Source: Nannochloropsis oceanica (Eukaryota > Sar > Eustigmatophyceae > Eustigmatales > Monodopsidaceae). Taken from it: a stretch of 64,000 nt of DNA. Location: contig CP038114.1 in assembly GCA_004519485.1 (NCBI GenBank), positions 186,001-250,000 of the forward strand, in the 5' to 3' direction. The notes beneath the pieces are model-generated. The model was not told the DNA's origin, made no database searches, and saw only the letters and a list, made by a program, of their open reading frames with translations. Position 1 is the first letter of the stretch, and each line of letters opens with the position of its first letter. This document shows, piece after piece, positions 40,567 through 53,211 of this stretch. Made by a program: the position numbers and the translations under genes.

Positions 40567-43500
40567 TTACACCGACGCCAAACACTGCAGCAATCCCCGC
40601 ACCTCCTCCACGTTGTGCACATAAAATGAGGCATGCGACCGATGCTTCCCCACCGAGCAGGTAAACACATACTTCGTCACCCCCTCTTCCGCCTCCTGCG
40701 ATGGCTTCCGCTGCAATACCCCTTGAGCCGACGGCCGCCCTGCAGCAGCAGCAGCTGCAGCGGCGTCATTGTGGGCTTTATGGGAGCGGGTGAGTTCCGT
40801 CTCGGCGGTCTCGGAGAGGTAGGAGTAGATGGATGTGAACATGTATTCATCGCCCGCGTCGTCCCCCATACACATGATGAAATCAGGCGAAGGACCTTGC
40901 TTGCTCTGAATGGCATAGCGCAGCACCACGCCTTTGTTCAAGCGCTTGGGGACGACTTCCACCATCCCCTTGAGGTGCACGACCTTGACATCATGGGCAG
41001 CCAGAGCCTCCTCAAGCTCTAAAATGACAGATTTCGCTTGCATCAGCCCCCATTCAGGGTCTGTCGAATAGTAGGACCAAGCAATGCCAGGATCACGCAG
41101 TCGGACACTACTCCCGTTCGTCCGCGCCGTGTATCGCTCCAGGATGGGGAGTGAAATGTCCTTAACCTGTTCATCGAACGAGGGAGAGAGGGGGTGGGAA
41201 AGAGAGCGAGGGAGGGAGGAAGAAGTTGTGAGAGGAGAAGTTGTGAAAACGTGTGCGCGTATTTCGAAGCGAACTGCAGTTTCCAAATCAACTAATGCTA
41301 AGTGTTTTATTGACCAATATAAAGAGGAGGGGAGAAAGGGAGAAGGGGAGGTAGCGAGGAAGGAACGGAGGGAATAAAGTAAGCTCACCTGCGCCCACTT
41401 CACTCCATAATCTAGCAAACTCCAACTCCTCTTTTTCCCCTTCCCCTGCTGTATCCCCCCCACGCCTCCCCGACCTCCCTCCTTCACGTGACTATCCGAC
41501 GGGCGCGGCGACGTAGCATCCTCCTTTGCCCCTTCGCCCCCCCCTTCCGACTGCGGCATCGATAAATAAAGCCCATTCCCTGCTGCCAAGCCAATCCTAT
41601 CCAGCTGACCAAACACGTCCTCCAACGGCAAAAGCTGCAACCCCGAAATGACAAACACCTCATTCTTGGGGTCCGACGACAAAATTCTCAGCGATTCCAT
41701 CACCGACGGACTCGGCCTTTTTCCCGTCGTCTGGGTAAAACTCCTCTTAATGTACAAATCGACCTTTTCCTTCTCCATCAAGGTACCTCCGAAATCGGTG
41801 AAAATAAACCGACGCTTCGCCTTCTCATACGCGCTCTTCACCTCTGAATTGTCGAGGTGTTTGTAGGTAGCCTGCCAAACCGGCTGGTACTGCACTCTCA
41901 CCCCGCCCGTCTCCGTCTTGAGCAGTTCGGGCAGCTCGGCCTTGGCTGCCCATAGATCTTGGAGCACCTGGCGAGTCCACAGGGCGGAGGGGCGCTCGGA
42001 GATGTAGGGGAGATCGCGGTCACGACGAGAGAGTCGTTCGCTGAGGTCAAGGCGGATGGCATGGTCGAGGGCAACGACGACGCGCTTGATATCGAAAGGA
42101 TTGATGCGGAGGGCACCGTTGAGCATGGAGGAGCAGGCAGAGAATTCCGACGCAAGGACGACACCTGGAAAATGGTCTTCACCTAAAATTGGAAGGGCAA
42201 GGGAAGGGAAGGAGAGGGGTAGGAAGGAGAAGATGGATGGATGGGTGGTTGAGATCTCGAAGGGGTGTTCCGGGAAGCACCGTTGGGAATGATAGTACAG
42301 CAGACGGAGAGTGAAAGGACTCTAGGACGACACTTCGGTTTGTCTCTTCCCCCCCTTTCTCGATTCCTCCCTCTCAAGATTCTTACCTTGTTTCACGTAC
42401 GTGAATTCAAGCGGGTGCAAATTCAGGCCCTCCCTTATCGCTGCAATCACCAGGATATCGGATGCCAACCAGAGGGCGATGCGATCTTGGGTGGGCAACT
42501 GGTTGGCCCTCAGTTCTTGATAGTCTATGACCGGACCAAACTTCGAATTCACTCTTGCCACTAGCTCGCGGACCTCGCTTGTCGTCGCTTCTTCGTCCTC
42601 GGCTCTCGATCCTGTCAAGAGGGAGCGCTGCACCATCACCACCTGGTCTCGATAGCATTCATACTCCGTCAACAACCGTTCAAACGCCAACAGCTTTAGG
42701 GCAATCCCCGACAGCCGCTGGGAAATGTCCAACCCCGCAATCAACAACTTTCCCTCGTGCTTCCTTCTCAGCGCCGCCGTCTCCTCCTGAACCCTCTGCG
42801 TGGCCATGGCCTTCCTCAACAGCGACCCCTCGATCCCCACATGCGAAATTAACACCGTCACCGTCCGCCTCTCCATTTCAATGCCTATCAATCCCCCCGA
42901 CTTGTTGAAATACGACAAACCCAGAATCCGCTTACACGCATTCAGGAAATGTCTGGCATGATCGAAGGCATGGAAGCCAATCACATCCGCACAAAGCATC
43001 CCTGTCAGCAGCTCCTCCCCGCAATACAAAGCCCGAAAAATCTGCGACGTCGGAAAAGGGATGTGCAAGAAAAAGACCAGCGAACACTTCCTATGTTTAT
43101 GCACCTGCATCTCATGCTCAGAAATTAGGCTCGGCAAGAGCATCAGATGGTAGTCATGGACCCAGAGGACATCGCCCTCCTGCAGCTTGCACACCTCCAC
43201 CACCACGTCCCTGAAAATCTCGTTCACCTTCTTGTACATCCCCCACCACCCCTCTTTCCCCCCGCAATCCCAAATCTTCCCTACATCCAAATCATCCCCC
43301 CTTTGTTCCTTCCCATCCTTCTGGTAATTCCAATGCGCTCCACACGAGTCCAGCATCTCCACGTTGTGAAAGAGAGGCCACATGACCTTCTTGCAGTACC
43401 CGTGGTAATGCCCCTCAATCAACTCGTCCTCCATGAATATAGGATGGCACCGCATCGGCTTCAAAAGCGCCCGTACCTCTTCTTCATCCTCCTTGCTTAA

Positions 43501-44423
43501 GCCCGACGCACTGACAGTGCCCACCCAAATTGTCAATATATCACTACTTATGCTGTTATCCGTCTTGGCAATCAAGCTCTCATTCCACTGCGCCGTCCAC
43601 TCCCCCCTCTCATTTTTCGCCAACGTCACCGGCAAATGAAAACATACAAGGTATAAATGCGACCCCGGCGGTGGTTTGTATTCCTTCGTGCTACTCTCCA
43701 GCAGGTTTTGCGCATCTATATTCACAGAATCCTCATTCAATTCCACCGTCTGACTCAACGTCCGCCTAATCCTATTTATCACCTCCCTCGTTGCCTGATG
43801 CCCTGGCCCCGCCAGAGGTGTCAGCTCATCCTTGCCCTCTCCCTCTCCCTCCTCCTCATCGACTTGTGCTTCGTCTAAGACATCATTGAGCTCCGCGTGA
43901 AATTCTTCGATGCAAACGACACGAGGGATGTCCAGAGCCTCCCACCGCTTGAAATGCCCGCCTTCGAAAATCGCGTATTTGTAAGCCTGCGGGATCCCAC
44001 GCGGAACAACGAGTGGTTTGCTGGTGCGCCAGATGGGGTAATCTTCAGGGCTGGTCACAAGGGGGACGGCCTACGGAGGGGAGTTTGAGGGAGGGAGTGA
44101 GAGAGGGGGGTGAGTATGTGCTGCTCCTGCTGGCGGCCAAAAAGAGTGCTACGCAGACCAGGCATCCCCAACCAGTCTTATCTTTTGTTCAGTACAATTT
44201 ACGTATCTAGAGCCCGTTCCCAAGGACTTTGCCTGGAGCACGCAAGCCCAGCCAACCCAACATCAAGAATCCTTCTATGTTGCCCTCCCTGCTGCAGCGG
44301 TGATCTTACCTCGGCCGTGCTAAAGTTGCCCATGGTAAACGAACTCCCCGACACGTGCACCACTTGCCCAAACTCGGTCTCAGCCTTGACTCTGAGGTGG
44401 ACGATACTGTACTGCGAAGACAT
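40567..44423 (-). CDS. CBM20-trehalose-6-phosphate synthase/phosphatase-like protein (class II)
   Basis: Four exons: 44423-44310, 44070-42387, 42182-41389 and 41166-40567, 1063 residues. Residues 1-115 form a CBM20 starch-binding domain (IVHLRVKAETEFGQVVHVSG, GNF, YPIW, YKYAIFEGGHFKRWE). A GT20 glucosyltransferase domain follows (residues about 150-640) with WVHDYHLMLLP, FFLHIPFPTSQIFR and ADVIGFHAFDHARHFL. A HAD phosphatase domain ends the protein. Active sites look degraded. Where active synthases have RLDxxKG, this reads GLDISQRLSGIALKLLAFE. The HAD nucleophile motif reads DFGGTL instead of DxDGTL, although CMGDDAGDEYMF survives. Plant class-II TPS proteins show a similar loss and act as regulators. 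I infer a regulatory or glucan-sensing role, not synthesis. It is divergent from CWC25. Confidence 0.9.
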
Positions 44424-44934
44424 GCTGGCAGCGTGAACGTGAGAGTTGCCACAGAGAAGTTGGAGTTGGGTCGCACTTTGCCTTGTGCCCTAGCGAAATT
44501 CCCGTGTCCCCCGCTCCGAACGCAGACACCGGCCCAGCTAAATGCGCCCCCGCAAGGCTTTTTGTGCGGGCTGTGACTGTGGATGTGGTGGACGTTGTGT
44601 TTACAGAGGAAAATGAATGCAAAGATGCATTAGGGCCAGTGTCGATCATGTGGCTTCTTCGCCGCCCTCTCCTCTCCTCCTCAAGTCCCCTCTAAATGGC
44701 CTAGTTTACTGATGCCTAACAACAGAAGCACTCACACCCGCGCCACTCGCACACAGCTACAGGACCATCTTACGCCAGACGTCTGCGTAGCCGGTCCCGT
44801 GTCTTTCCGCTTAGCCGGGGCAAGCTATCTTGCACGCCTTCCCCTGGCAGCAGCTTCATCGTATCCCCTGCAAACGCTTGTGGTTCAATTTTTCCCCCTC
44901 CTCTGTTAACCCCGCCGCGGCACCCTAAGCTACC
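44424..44934. promoter_or_regulatory. Divergent upstream region of the TPS-like gene and CWC25
   Basis: 511 bases between opposing ATGs. No recognised element. It must contain both promoters unless leader introns extend further. Confidence 0.4.
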
Positions 44935-47084
44935 ATGTCTCTCAAATTTTTGGCCAAGAAGGTACGTATGTATGTTCTGTCGAAAGAATGGCGATGGGAC
45001 GGGTGCCCGGTGCGTGATGGCGGGTAGCGGAGCTGGCTTCATTGTCCCCGCTTTTTCGTTGCCATCTCAGAGGCACATCACCTTTCCCTTGGACTATGAT
45101 TCCTGGTCATGGATATGCCGACGACGGATAAAGAGGACAAATGCGCGAGGACAAATGAGCCTTAGTTCTTTCTGGGCATCCGCGCTGTCGTGGCCTCAGC
45201 CATTTCCTCAAACTCACAGATCCTCACTTGCTTTCCTTTCCCCCGCCCCCCTAGACATGGAACCCCACAAACCTCAAGAACGTCGAGAAAGTGTGGAAAG
45301 CCGAGCAAAAAGCGGCCAACGAAGAGAAGCGTATGGATGAGTTTCGGAAGCAAATCGCAGAGGAACGACAGCTACAAGAACTTAAAGAGCTGCAGGTCTC
45401 CGCCGGGTTGGTAGATAAGGATCAGATAGCTAAGCTTGATTGGATGTATGAAGGACCCATGGCGACGATGGCTGACCACCAGCAGGATACCGAACAGTAT
45501 TTACTGGGGAAGGAGGTGCAGGTCAAAAAGGAGGAGAGCGAGGTGCAGCGTGTGGAGAGTCAGCCGGGGATGCTATTTCTCAACTCGGTGAGTGCGAAGA
45601 ACGATATGTTCACCCGCCTCCACGAAGACCCTCTTTTAATGATCAAGCAAAACGAGATACGAAAGAGGGACGATATTGTGAAAAACCCCATCAAGATGGC
45701 TCGGATCCGGCAGCAGCTGGAGGAGGAACTGGCCCGGAAAAAAGAGAAGAAACAGGCGAAAAAAGACAAAAAACGAGCCAAGAAAGATGCGAAGAGGGCG
45801 GGAAAACACGACAAGAGACGGAGGGAAGAGAGGGAAACAGATTTAGCATTAGCTGCAGCGGAATATCTCAAGAAGGTGGGTGAGGGGGGCAAAAAAAGCG
45901 CCAGCAGCAAAAAGGAGGATGAGGAGGAGGAACTGGGTGGTGGGAGTAGCAGGAGCGATGGGAGCAGTGGGGAGGGGGGAGGGAGGGGAGAAAGGAATTG
46001 GAGAGAAGGGGGATCAGGAGGGGATATCAAGCTTAAGATGGAGAAGGAAAATGGATACGACCGTCGGAAGGTCAGCAGCAACGGCGGCAGCACTAATAGA
46101 AAGAAGGAGGAGGAAAGAAGGGGGAAAGAAACGGAAGATCGTCTCGCTCACCAGCACCGCAAGCGACGACGGATCGACACCCGCTCCCGATCTCGCTCTC
46201 CTACTTTTGCACCTGGTCAACATATCAAAAGTCACAGTCGCAGTCTCAGCCGCAGTCGAGGACGAGGATCGGAGGGAGGGAGGGATAGGGGGAGGGGAGG
46301 AACACATCGTCGGTCACCTACCCCCCCGCGTCGTAGGGAGGAAAGGGAGAAGAGGGAACGGGACCGGGCATTGGAGCAAGGGAGGGAGGAAAAAGGAAAA
46401 AGAGAACGAGTAGTCTCAGAGAAGGACAGGGAGAGTAGGTGGATGGGGGAGGGGGAGATAAATCGGGAGAACGAGGGACGGAGGGAAGGAGGGAAGGAGA
46501 AGGGGAAAGAGCACCGGCCGCATCCGAATGAGTATCGACGCCGGCATGACAGCGACGATGACGAGGAGGGTGACGGGGAGGATTGGAGAGGGAAGAAGAA
46601 GCACCGGTACGGGCTGCAGACAGCTGGGGGAAGCAGCAGCAGCAGCAGTAGCAGTAGCAAAAGCAAGAAGGACGATGATGGCCGACCGAGGCATTTGGGA
46701 CCGGACCCTGCAGTGCTGGCGGCCAAGGAGAGGGAGCGATTGGAGGAGGAGAGGCAGAAGAGAGAGGCTCGGCGGAAGCGGCCTTTAACAGAGGAGGAGA
46801 AGAAACAACGCTTGTTAGCCATGCGGACTGATGGGAATGTGAATGAGGAGCAGCGCCGGACAAGGGTGGAACAGGGCAAGGATAGGGAGAAGGAGGAGAC
46901 AGAGAAGGAGACGGGATTGACGGTGGAATCGCGCAGAGGGGGGGAGGAGGAAGTGAAGCCGGAATTTTTGCAGAAAATGGGAGCACAGGTGTATATGGGG
47001 GGGGAGGAGACGTTGGTAGAGAGGATAGACAGGCTGAAGCACACGCGGCAGCGGAACCGTGGGGGAGAGGCAGGGTTTTTGTAA
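44935..47084 (+). CDS. CWC25: Pre-mRNA splicing factor CWC25
   Basis: Two exons: 44935-44961 (MSLKFLAKK) and 45255-47084, 618 residues. CWC25 joins the activated spliceosome after Prp2 and stabilises the branch-site helix for step one. The N-terminal CIR_N segment TWNPTNLKNVEKVWKAEQKA is diagnostic, followed by LDWMYEG and MLFLNS, which are also conserved. The remaining two thirds is Lys/Arg/Glu/Ser-rich, with RSRSRSP-like and poly-Ser stretches typical for splicing factors. The first exon of nine codons is needed to supply the conserved N-terminus. The coding strand is almost pure purine over long stretches. Confidence 0.93.
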
Positions 47085-47693
47085 GTGTGACAAAGAGGAA
47101 AGACAAAGCTGAAGCAAGCGAAGAAATAAAATAATAATGAGCACGGACCTTTGGTCTCTCTCTCGACCTTGCCCTTCTCTTGCCTCAATGAGTGGGGCGT
47201 AGAAATAAATTTTGCGATTCGCAGTCACTCTTCTCTATAGTCGCACACATGCAATGAATGGCGTTAAAAAGATCGGCGTGACCTCTTCATCCGCCTGCTT
47301 GTCGAGAGGCTTAGGTATGGATTGCGCTTTCAATACATCACCTCCCCTAATTTTTCACCATCACACCAAACAGAGGGTCATACACCCCCACGTTTCACGC
47401 ATCTCCCCACTTTGCTGACAGCATTTTCAGCATAATCGATATTCTAGTAAGAGTGCCACATAAAGGAGCCTTGAAGGTCCCGGGAGGAGGTCTTGGGCTA
47501 GTGCGCAAAGCATGTCTCGTCTCGCCGCTTATGTGATGCCCTCCTCATAACTTCCACGGGCAGGCTCCAGAAATTGTACCACACTCACACTAAGGCATGG
47601 ACAAGTCAAGTCTCATCAACCGCTTCGACAAGATCCACTCATACAAACAAATCATACTCGCCCGTTCACAGGCTGTTGAGAAGAATCAACATA
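47085..47693. other. Intergenic region between CWC25 and the epimerase
   Basis: An AATAAA-like word occurs near 47125. No gene is seen. The frame of the next gene is open back to 47574, but the first good ATG is at 47694. Confidence 0.45.
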
Positions 47694-48614
47694 ATGGCTT
47701 CCTCCCCCGCGCACACCGTCCTGCGCGATATCGGCCTGGGCGGGCTGCCGCGCGTCCTCCTAAAGCACAAAGCCGGTGCCAGCGCAGAGGTCTACAATTT
47801 CGGGGCCACCATTACGAGTTATAAGCCCACGCCAGAGCGTGAAGTGCTTTTCGTCTCAAAAAAGGCCGTCTTTGATGGAAAGAAGGCTATCCGTGGCGGT
47901 GTTCCGTTGGTCTTCCCTCAGTTTGGGCAACCGAAAAAGGAGATGGCGCAGCACGGGTTTGCCCGATCGTCGCATTGGGAGTTATCTGATACAGCGGTGA
48001 CCGACGATGTAGTTAGAGCAGTGTTTCATTTGTCGGATTCAGAGGCAACCCGTGCTTTGTGGGGGTTCCCTTTTCTGCTATCTTATACTCTTTCGTTGAC
48101 TGCCGGAGCACTGACGACGTCCCTGCGGATTGAGAATAAGGGGGACAGACCTTTTGAGGCCCAGGCGTTGTTGCACACCTATTTGCGGGTAGGAGATATT
48201 AAGAAGGTGTCATTGCATGGGTATCACCCGCATCCTTTCTTGGATAAAATGGACATGCCGAAGGAGGGGGAGGTGCTGCCGGTGGAGGTGAGGGAAATGG
48301 TGGAGGTTGGGGAGGAGACAGACCGGGTATATGAGACAGGGGCGAATGAGGTGTCGGTCATGGAAGGGGGGCGGGAACGAGTGAGGGTTGAGTACACAGC
48401 TTGTACGGTGGCAAAGGACGGGAGCGACGAGCCTTTTCCCAAGCCAGATTGTGTGCTGTGGAATCCATGGGTGGAAAAAAGCAAGGCGATGGCGGACTTT
48501 GGAGACGAGGAGTGGAGAGAGATGGTGTGTGTGGAGCCAGGAATTGTGAAGAGCTTTAATGTGCTTCCGCCTGGGCATGCTTTTGTGTTGGAGCAGACGA
48601 TAAGACCGGTGTGA
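47694..48614 (+). CDS. Glucose-6-phosphate 1-epimerase (aldose-1-epimerase family)
   Basis: Single exon, 306 residues, the usual length of the YMR099C/YeaD group. It interconverts alpha and beta glucose 6-phosphate. Marks: YNFGATITSYKP near the start, AIRGGVPLVFPQFG (phosphate-binding Arg/Gly region of the group), MAQHGFARSSHWE with the catalytic His, HTYLRVGDIKKVSLHGYH with the second His, VLWNPWVEKSKAMADFGDEEW and MVCVEPG with the catalytic glutamate. The PFPKPDCVLWNPW block separates it from galactose mutarotases. No targeting leader is evident, so it is probably cytosolic. An upstream coding exon cannot be excluded. Confidence 0.92.
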   Translation: MASSPAHTVLRDIGLGGLPRVLLKHKAGASAEVYNFGATITSYKPTPEREVLFVSKKAVFDGKKAIRGGVPLVFPQFGQPKKEMAQHGFARSSHWELSDTAVTDDVVRAVFHLSDSEATRALWGFPFLLSYTLSLTAGALTTSLRIENKGDRPFEAQALLHTYLRVGDIKKVSLHGYHPHPFLDKMDMPKEGEVLPVEVREMVEVGEETDRVYETGANEVSVMEGGRERVRVEYTACTVAKDGSDEPFPKPDCVLWNPWVEKSKAMADFGDEEWREMVCVEPGIVKSFNVLPPGHAFVLEQTIRPV

Positions 48615-49558
48615 TTGGAGGGGGAGGGAGAAGGAGGCAGGGAAAGAAGGCACATACCGGCTGAATTGTAGTTTAGAAAGGTTAAGGATAGACGGTGTAG
48701 AGGAAGGAAAAGGGGAATAACAGAATGGGGAATGTGAGGAGGGGAAAGCAAGTGTTCAAATTAGAGTAATATAATGGGGAAGGTGTGGAGAGAAAGACGC
48801 AAGAGTTCAAATTGCAAAAGCAGAGAAAATGCACAACCAAACGAGTGTCGGAAGACAGAAAAAGAGAGAACAAAACGAAAAAGCAAACAGGGCATGTCGA
48901 AACATTCTAGATTAGGGAATGCTTGGCTCAACATTTGATTTCTTTATTTTGGTTCGGGTCGATTTTAATGACATACACTTTTATGAACGTGGTCTGAGTA
49001 TTGTTATTTCTTTATCTCCTAATTCATTCTCTCTACATGTGGCGAACAGCCCGTGAATATCTTCTCACCAATTCAAATTTCCTCACATATCTCCTTCACA
49101 TCTTCTTTTCCCTCCGGCGAGTGTGCTGGTGTATTAATTTCATCGTTCCTTGTCATCTCATGCACATGCAGTCATCTCACCTTATCTAAAATATTAAAAT
49201 ACCTTCGGGCTTTAACTTCAGTTGTGACCCTCTCCCGTGCTCCCTCCTCACCCTTTATTTCGTTTTGATGTATATCTATCCCTTCCTCTTCATCAAACTT
49301 GTACATCAAGGTACATTGATAGATTCAAATTTGCAAGTGCCCATCCTATTTCTTCTTTGCTGCTGAGTTTCTTTTGTCCGTCTCCTCTTTCCTCCTCTCG
49401 TTTTCTATTTTTTTGATTCGTGGACTCTATTTGAATTCGATGCACACGGATGGTGTGTCTGTCTCACCAATTAGTTTCGTGGATCTCGGATTTTTTTTCT
49501 GGATACAATGATGAAAGAGCCGATAGCCTCGGAACTCATCATCCCTGCTCATGGTCGG
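48615..49558. other. Convergent intergenic region
   Basis: Purine-rich after the epimerase, T-rich after 48930. No gene or repeat is recognised. Confidence 0.5.
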
Positions 49559-51594
49559 TTATCTGCACTCAATTTGTGACATGCCCACCGCCTGCCTTCC
49601 CTCCCTCCCTGCAGCCACTTCTCCCACCTTCAGCCCCACAAAACCCTCTCCTCGCGTCAGCGCCTTTAGAAACCGTTCCTGCGCCTCCTCCTTACTCCTC
49701 CTCCTCTTGGCCGCTGCCCCCAACGCCCAAAACTGCTGTAAAAAGTGACGAAAATCCAACAGCACCTCCCCCTCTTTCCTCTCGCCATCCCTCCCTCCCT
49801 CCCTTCGCCTTCCTCTAGGACAACCACGGAACCATTCTGTGAGTAATTGTAGCTCTGTAAGCGAGACCTGAACATGCAGCCCTTCGTCAAGCAACACTAT
49901 AAATTCTCTCAAGGAAACCAGTCTCTCGCTACTACTAATGCTGCTGCTATTGCTGCTGCTACTGCTGCTACACACATTCCCATCCTGAAACACCTCATCC
50001 AAAGAATGCTTGTCCAGCATAGCTGCTGCTTCTGCAAGTTTTTCCAATAGTTCCCTCGAAAGATCATCTCCAGGGATATGCGACACTTCCGAACGGGCTG
50101 CCTCTTCTTGTAGAATGGAGCGACGTACCCTCCCTGGACCGAACCCACGCACCGAGGCTACTGTCGCTGCTGTTGCTGCTGTTGCGTCTGCTGGTGTGGC
50201 TCCTCTTTCTGCTCCTTGATTTAAACCACAGCTGCGGCGAAAGGAGGAAATGCCCGTATATTCCGTCTCCGTTTCTATTGCTACGGCTACTGGCCCTCCT
50301 ACTGCTGCTCCTGCTGCTCCCACTCTTAAAAGCGAGGAGGGGAAAGTAACCGACAGTGGTGGAGAGGAGAACGAGGTCTTGCTCATGCTGTCAATGCTGC
50401 TGCTGATGTCACTGCTGCTATTACTATTACTTCTGACGCTGACATGAGCGAGGTCCGGCTGCGACAAGAAGCGCCGCACCACTTTGTAGTCAACTTGGGG
50501 GCCTTGCTGCTGCTGCTGCTGATGGTGGTTGATGCAAGGCAAAGACCATCTGGTGGTGGTGCTGCTGCTACTACTACTGCTGCTTCTGCTTATGCTACTG
50601 CCGCTCACAGAGGACAGGGAGGAGGACGGAGTGCCAAGAAGGGACGGAGATGAGAAGAACTGCACTAGCAATGACATCTCTTTTAATGGTAGTTTGACTG
50701 AGAAATCTTCTAATATTCTTGCCCGCAACGCCGCCGGCCCTAGGAGTGGTACCCCTTCCCCCTCCTCTTTCTCTTCCTCCCCCTCTGCCTCCTCCGCACG
50801 CATGCTGCTGCACCTGCTCCGCCTACTGCTCGTGTTGATGCTGCTGTTGTTGTCCTTACCGACAGTCCACATGCCTTCCCCTTGTTGATGTTGATGTTGA
50901 TGTTGATGTTGCTGTTGCTGCGCCGCGGCTCCCTCTCGTACCTTAGCCCACACAGCCACGACCTCAGGAGGGTAAACAACTGCTGTCGTTCCTGCTTCGC
51001 TTCCTCCCTCTTCTTCTCTTTTGAATTTCCCCCATCTTCTTTCCCCTTGTAGTTGTCGTTCTTCTCCTTCCTTCTCTTCGGGTCGATTTTGTTTTTGGGA
51101 TTCCTCTAGCTCGAGCTCTAACTGCCTCAAAGCCTCCACCAGCAGGCGTGCCGTCTGGTTAACCTCCTTCCCTCCCTCCCTTCCTCCCTTCCTCCCTTCT
51201 TCTATCTCTCTAGAAGGCTGAACATTCATATTGATGCCGCCGCTGCTGCTACTGCTGCTGCTACTGTAGCTTGTCGCGTCAATCTGTAAAGAGGGTGGAA
51301 GAGGCGGAGAGAGGGCATCGTCTCCCTCGACAGGGACGATTTTTGAACGCCTTATTCTTCTTCTTCGTCCGTCTTTCCCTCCCTCTCTGACCCCCAACCC
51401 GGGTCTATCCTCTTGGCGTGTCTCCACTGTCGGTGGACAAGGTGGAAGAATAGCAAGGGAACGAGGGCGAGCTTCTTCCTTTTGCTTCTCTTTGTCTGAA
51501 GACGTGGAGGAGGGAAGGGAGGAGGTCGTAGAAAAAGATGAATCACCCCCACACCCTGCAAGAGCCATCCCACCACTGCTACTGCTGCTATTGA

Positions 51595-51625
<31 letters not shown>

Positions 51626-51816
51626 GCTGTTGGTGGGACACGTCTTCCCTCCAACGCTACGGGCTCTTGCAAGAGGGGGGGAAGGAGAGTTATTCGCTGA
51701 ACTCACAGGTGAGCTTCGAGGGCGCATAATTTGTAGAGGACGGGGGCAGGAGGGTGTGGAGGCAGAGGAGAATTGAGTGAGCAAACGCCGCGCCCCTTGA
51801 AGTGGGCTGGTATTAC

Positions 51817-51874
<58 letters not shown>

Positions 51875-53211
51875 CTTATTGTTGCTGATGTTGCTGATGT
51901 TGCTGCTACTGTTACTGGTGAGGCTGCTGGAGCAGTCGAGGCTGAAGGAAGTGGACGGTGAGGGAGGGGGCCTGGGTTTGTGGCGGGCGGAGGGGAGGAA
52001 GGCGAGGGGAGGGGTGTTACTACGAAGAGAGGTGGAGATTGGTGGTATTCCACCACTGTTGACGCTGCTGCTGCTGATACTGCTGCTGCTGCTGCTGCTG
52101 CCGCTGCTGCTGCTGCTGCTACTACTACTGCTGCTGCTGCTGCTGCTGGCGAGGTCATCCTTTCGGGGGGAGAAGGAGGGAAGGGGGGCGTGGCGTGAGA
52201 GGCGGGGGCCCTTCGAGCGGTCGATGGTTATGACACCTTGCAGGAGGCCGTGTTGCCGAATTTCAGCAGGGGGGGGAGGAGGACTGGAGGGGTCGCTGCT
52301 GGTGCTGCTTCCACCTTCAGGTGCTGCTGCTGCTGCTGCTGCTGTTGCTGTTGCTGCTGCTGCTGCTGCTGCTGTCCTTGGTGGTGTTGGTGGCCCCACA
52401 AAAGAGCCCGCACCACTAGCAGCAGCAGGAGGAAGAGGAATAGTGATGGCGGGGGTTAGACGTTGCTGCTTTCCCCCAAAGAGCGCGTGGCGGCCCCGAC
52501 TGAATATGTCATTGCTGCTGCTGCTGCCGTTGCTGTTGGTACCGTTTCTGCTGTTGGTGCTGAAGTTGTGTTCAGCAAGGATGGTTGAGGCCGACGGATA
52601 GGAATGGAGGGTGCGTCGGAGAGGTGAGGGCAGACCCTTGAGGGTTACGGGCGAACCAGGGCTATTTACATGTGTGTGTGTGTGCATGAGGGAAGAGGCA
52701 TTAGTGATGAACGTGCAGTTTGAATTTACTTTCAATCTCCCTCAATCTGCTGATCACAAGTAGGATTCATCCTGGCTCGTATGCTCAAGAGCTTCCTCCT
52801 CTGCCCTACCTCATACAGGTACCCCCAACACACACCCGATCGAAAGGTGTAACATCACAAAACGATTCTTTACGCTCTCCTGGATTTCCTCCTCCTCTCT
52901 CACATCTTTTCCATTTATCCGCCATTTCTGAACAATTTTGCTTACATGTCAGAGGAGGTGTTCATCGCCATCTCCGCTTTGGATTTGTCACCTAGTGGCC
53001 GCAGCTTTCCGCCCCCAACACCTGCAAGTAGTGAAGACCCCCCCTCATGGCCTGCTCCCCCTACTCCTCCCCCTCCTCCCCCCAGGCGAGGTAGCTTTGT
53101 CGTGCCCCCGTCGCCTCCTACCGACAGGGGCTGTGACAGCAGGCCTCCGCCGGCTTCCTCCTCGCTGGGCTGAGGCATTATTGTTTCGCAAATCGTGGGT
53201 GGTGTTGCCAT
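49559..53211 (-). CDS. Large Ser-rich hypothetical protein with triplet-repeat tracts
   Basis: A frame without stops runs over 3.1 kb on the minus strand. I propose exon 1 at 53211-52946 (MATPPTICETIMPQ..., Gly-rich) joined to exon 2 at 52661-49559. The donor is CAT|gtaagc and the acceptor aatag|C; together they give 1122 residues. Most of the protein is low-complexity poly-Ser encoded by AGC/AGT triplets, with Ala and Pro runs. The C-terminal 450 residues are more structured, with charged amphipathic helices such as ARILEDFSVKLPLKEMSLL and VSLTELQLLTEWFRG. Their pattern of short helix pairs is loosely EF-hand-like, but I see no canonical calcium loop. No family is recognised. The length of the open frame and the matching splice phase support a gene; the exon 1 assignment is uncertain. 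Confidence 0.5.
51818..51872. repeat. (GCT)18 triplet repeat in the Ser-rich gene
   Basis: About 18 uninterrupted GCT/CTG units. On the minus strand it is read as AGC codons, giving poly-Ser. Shorter runs of the same triplet lie at about 50503-50525, 52076-52150 and 52321-52373, so the whole gene is rich in slippage-prone sites. Confidence 0.95.

Noticed and set aside
51703-52601. Plus-strand poly-Leu and poly-Ala frames opposite the Ser-rich gene
   Set aside because: Antisense shadows of the same triplet repeats.
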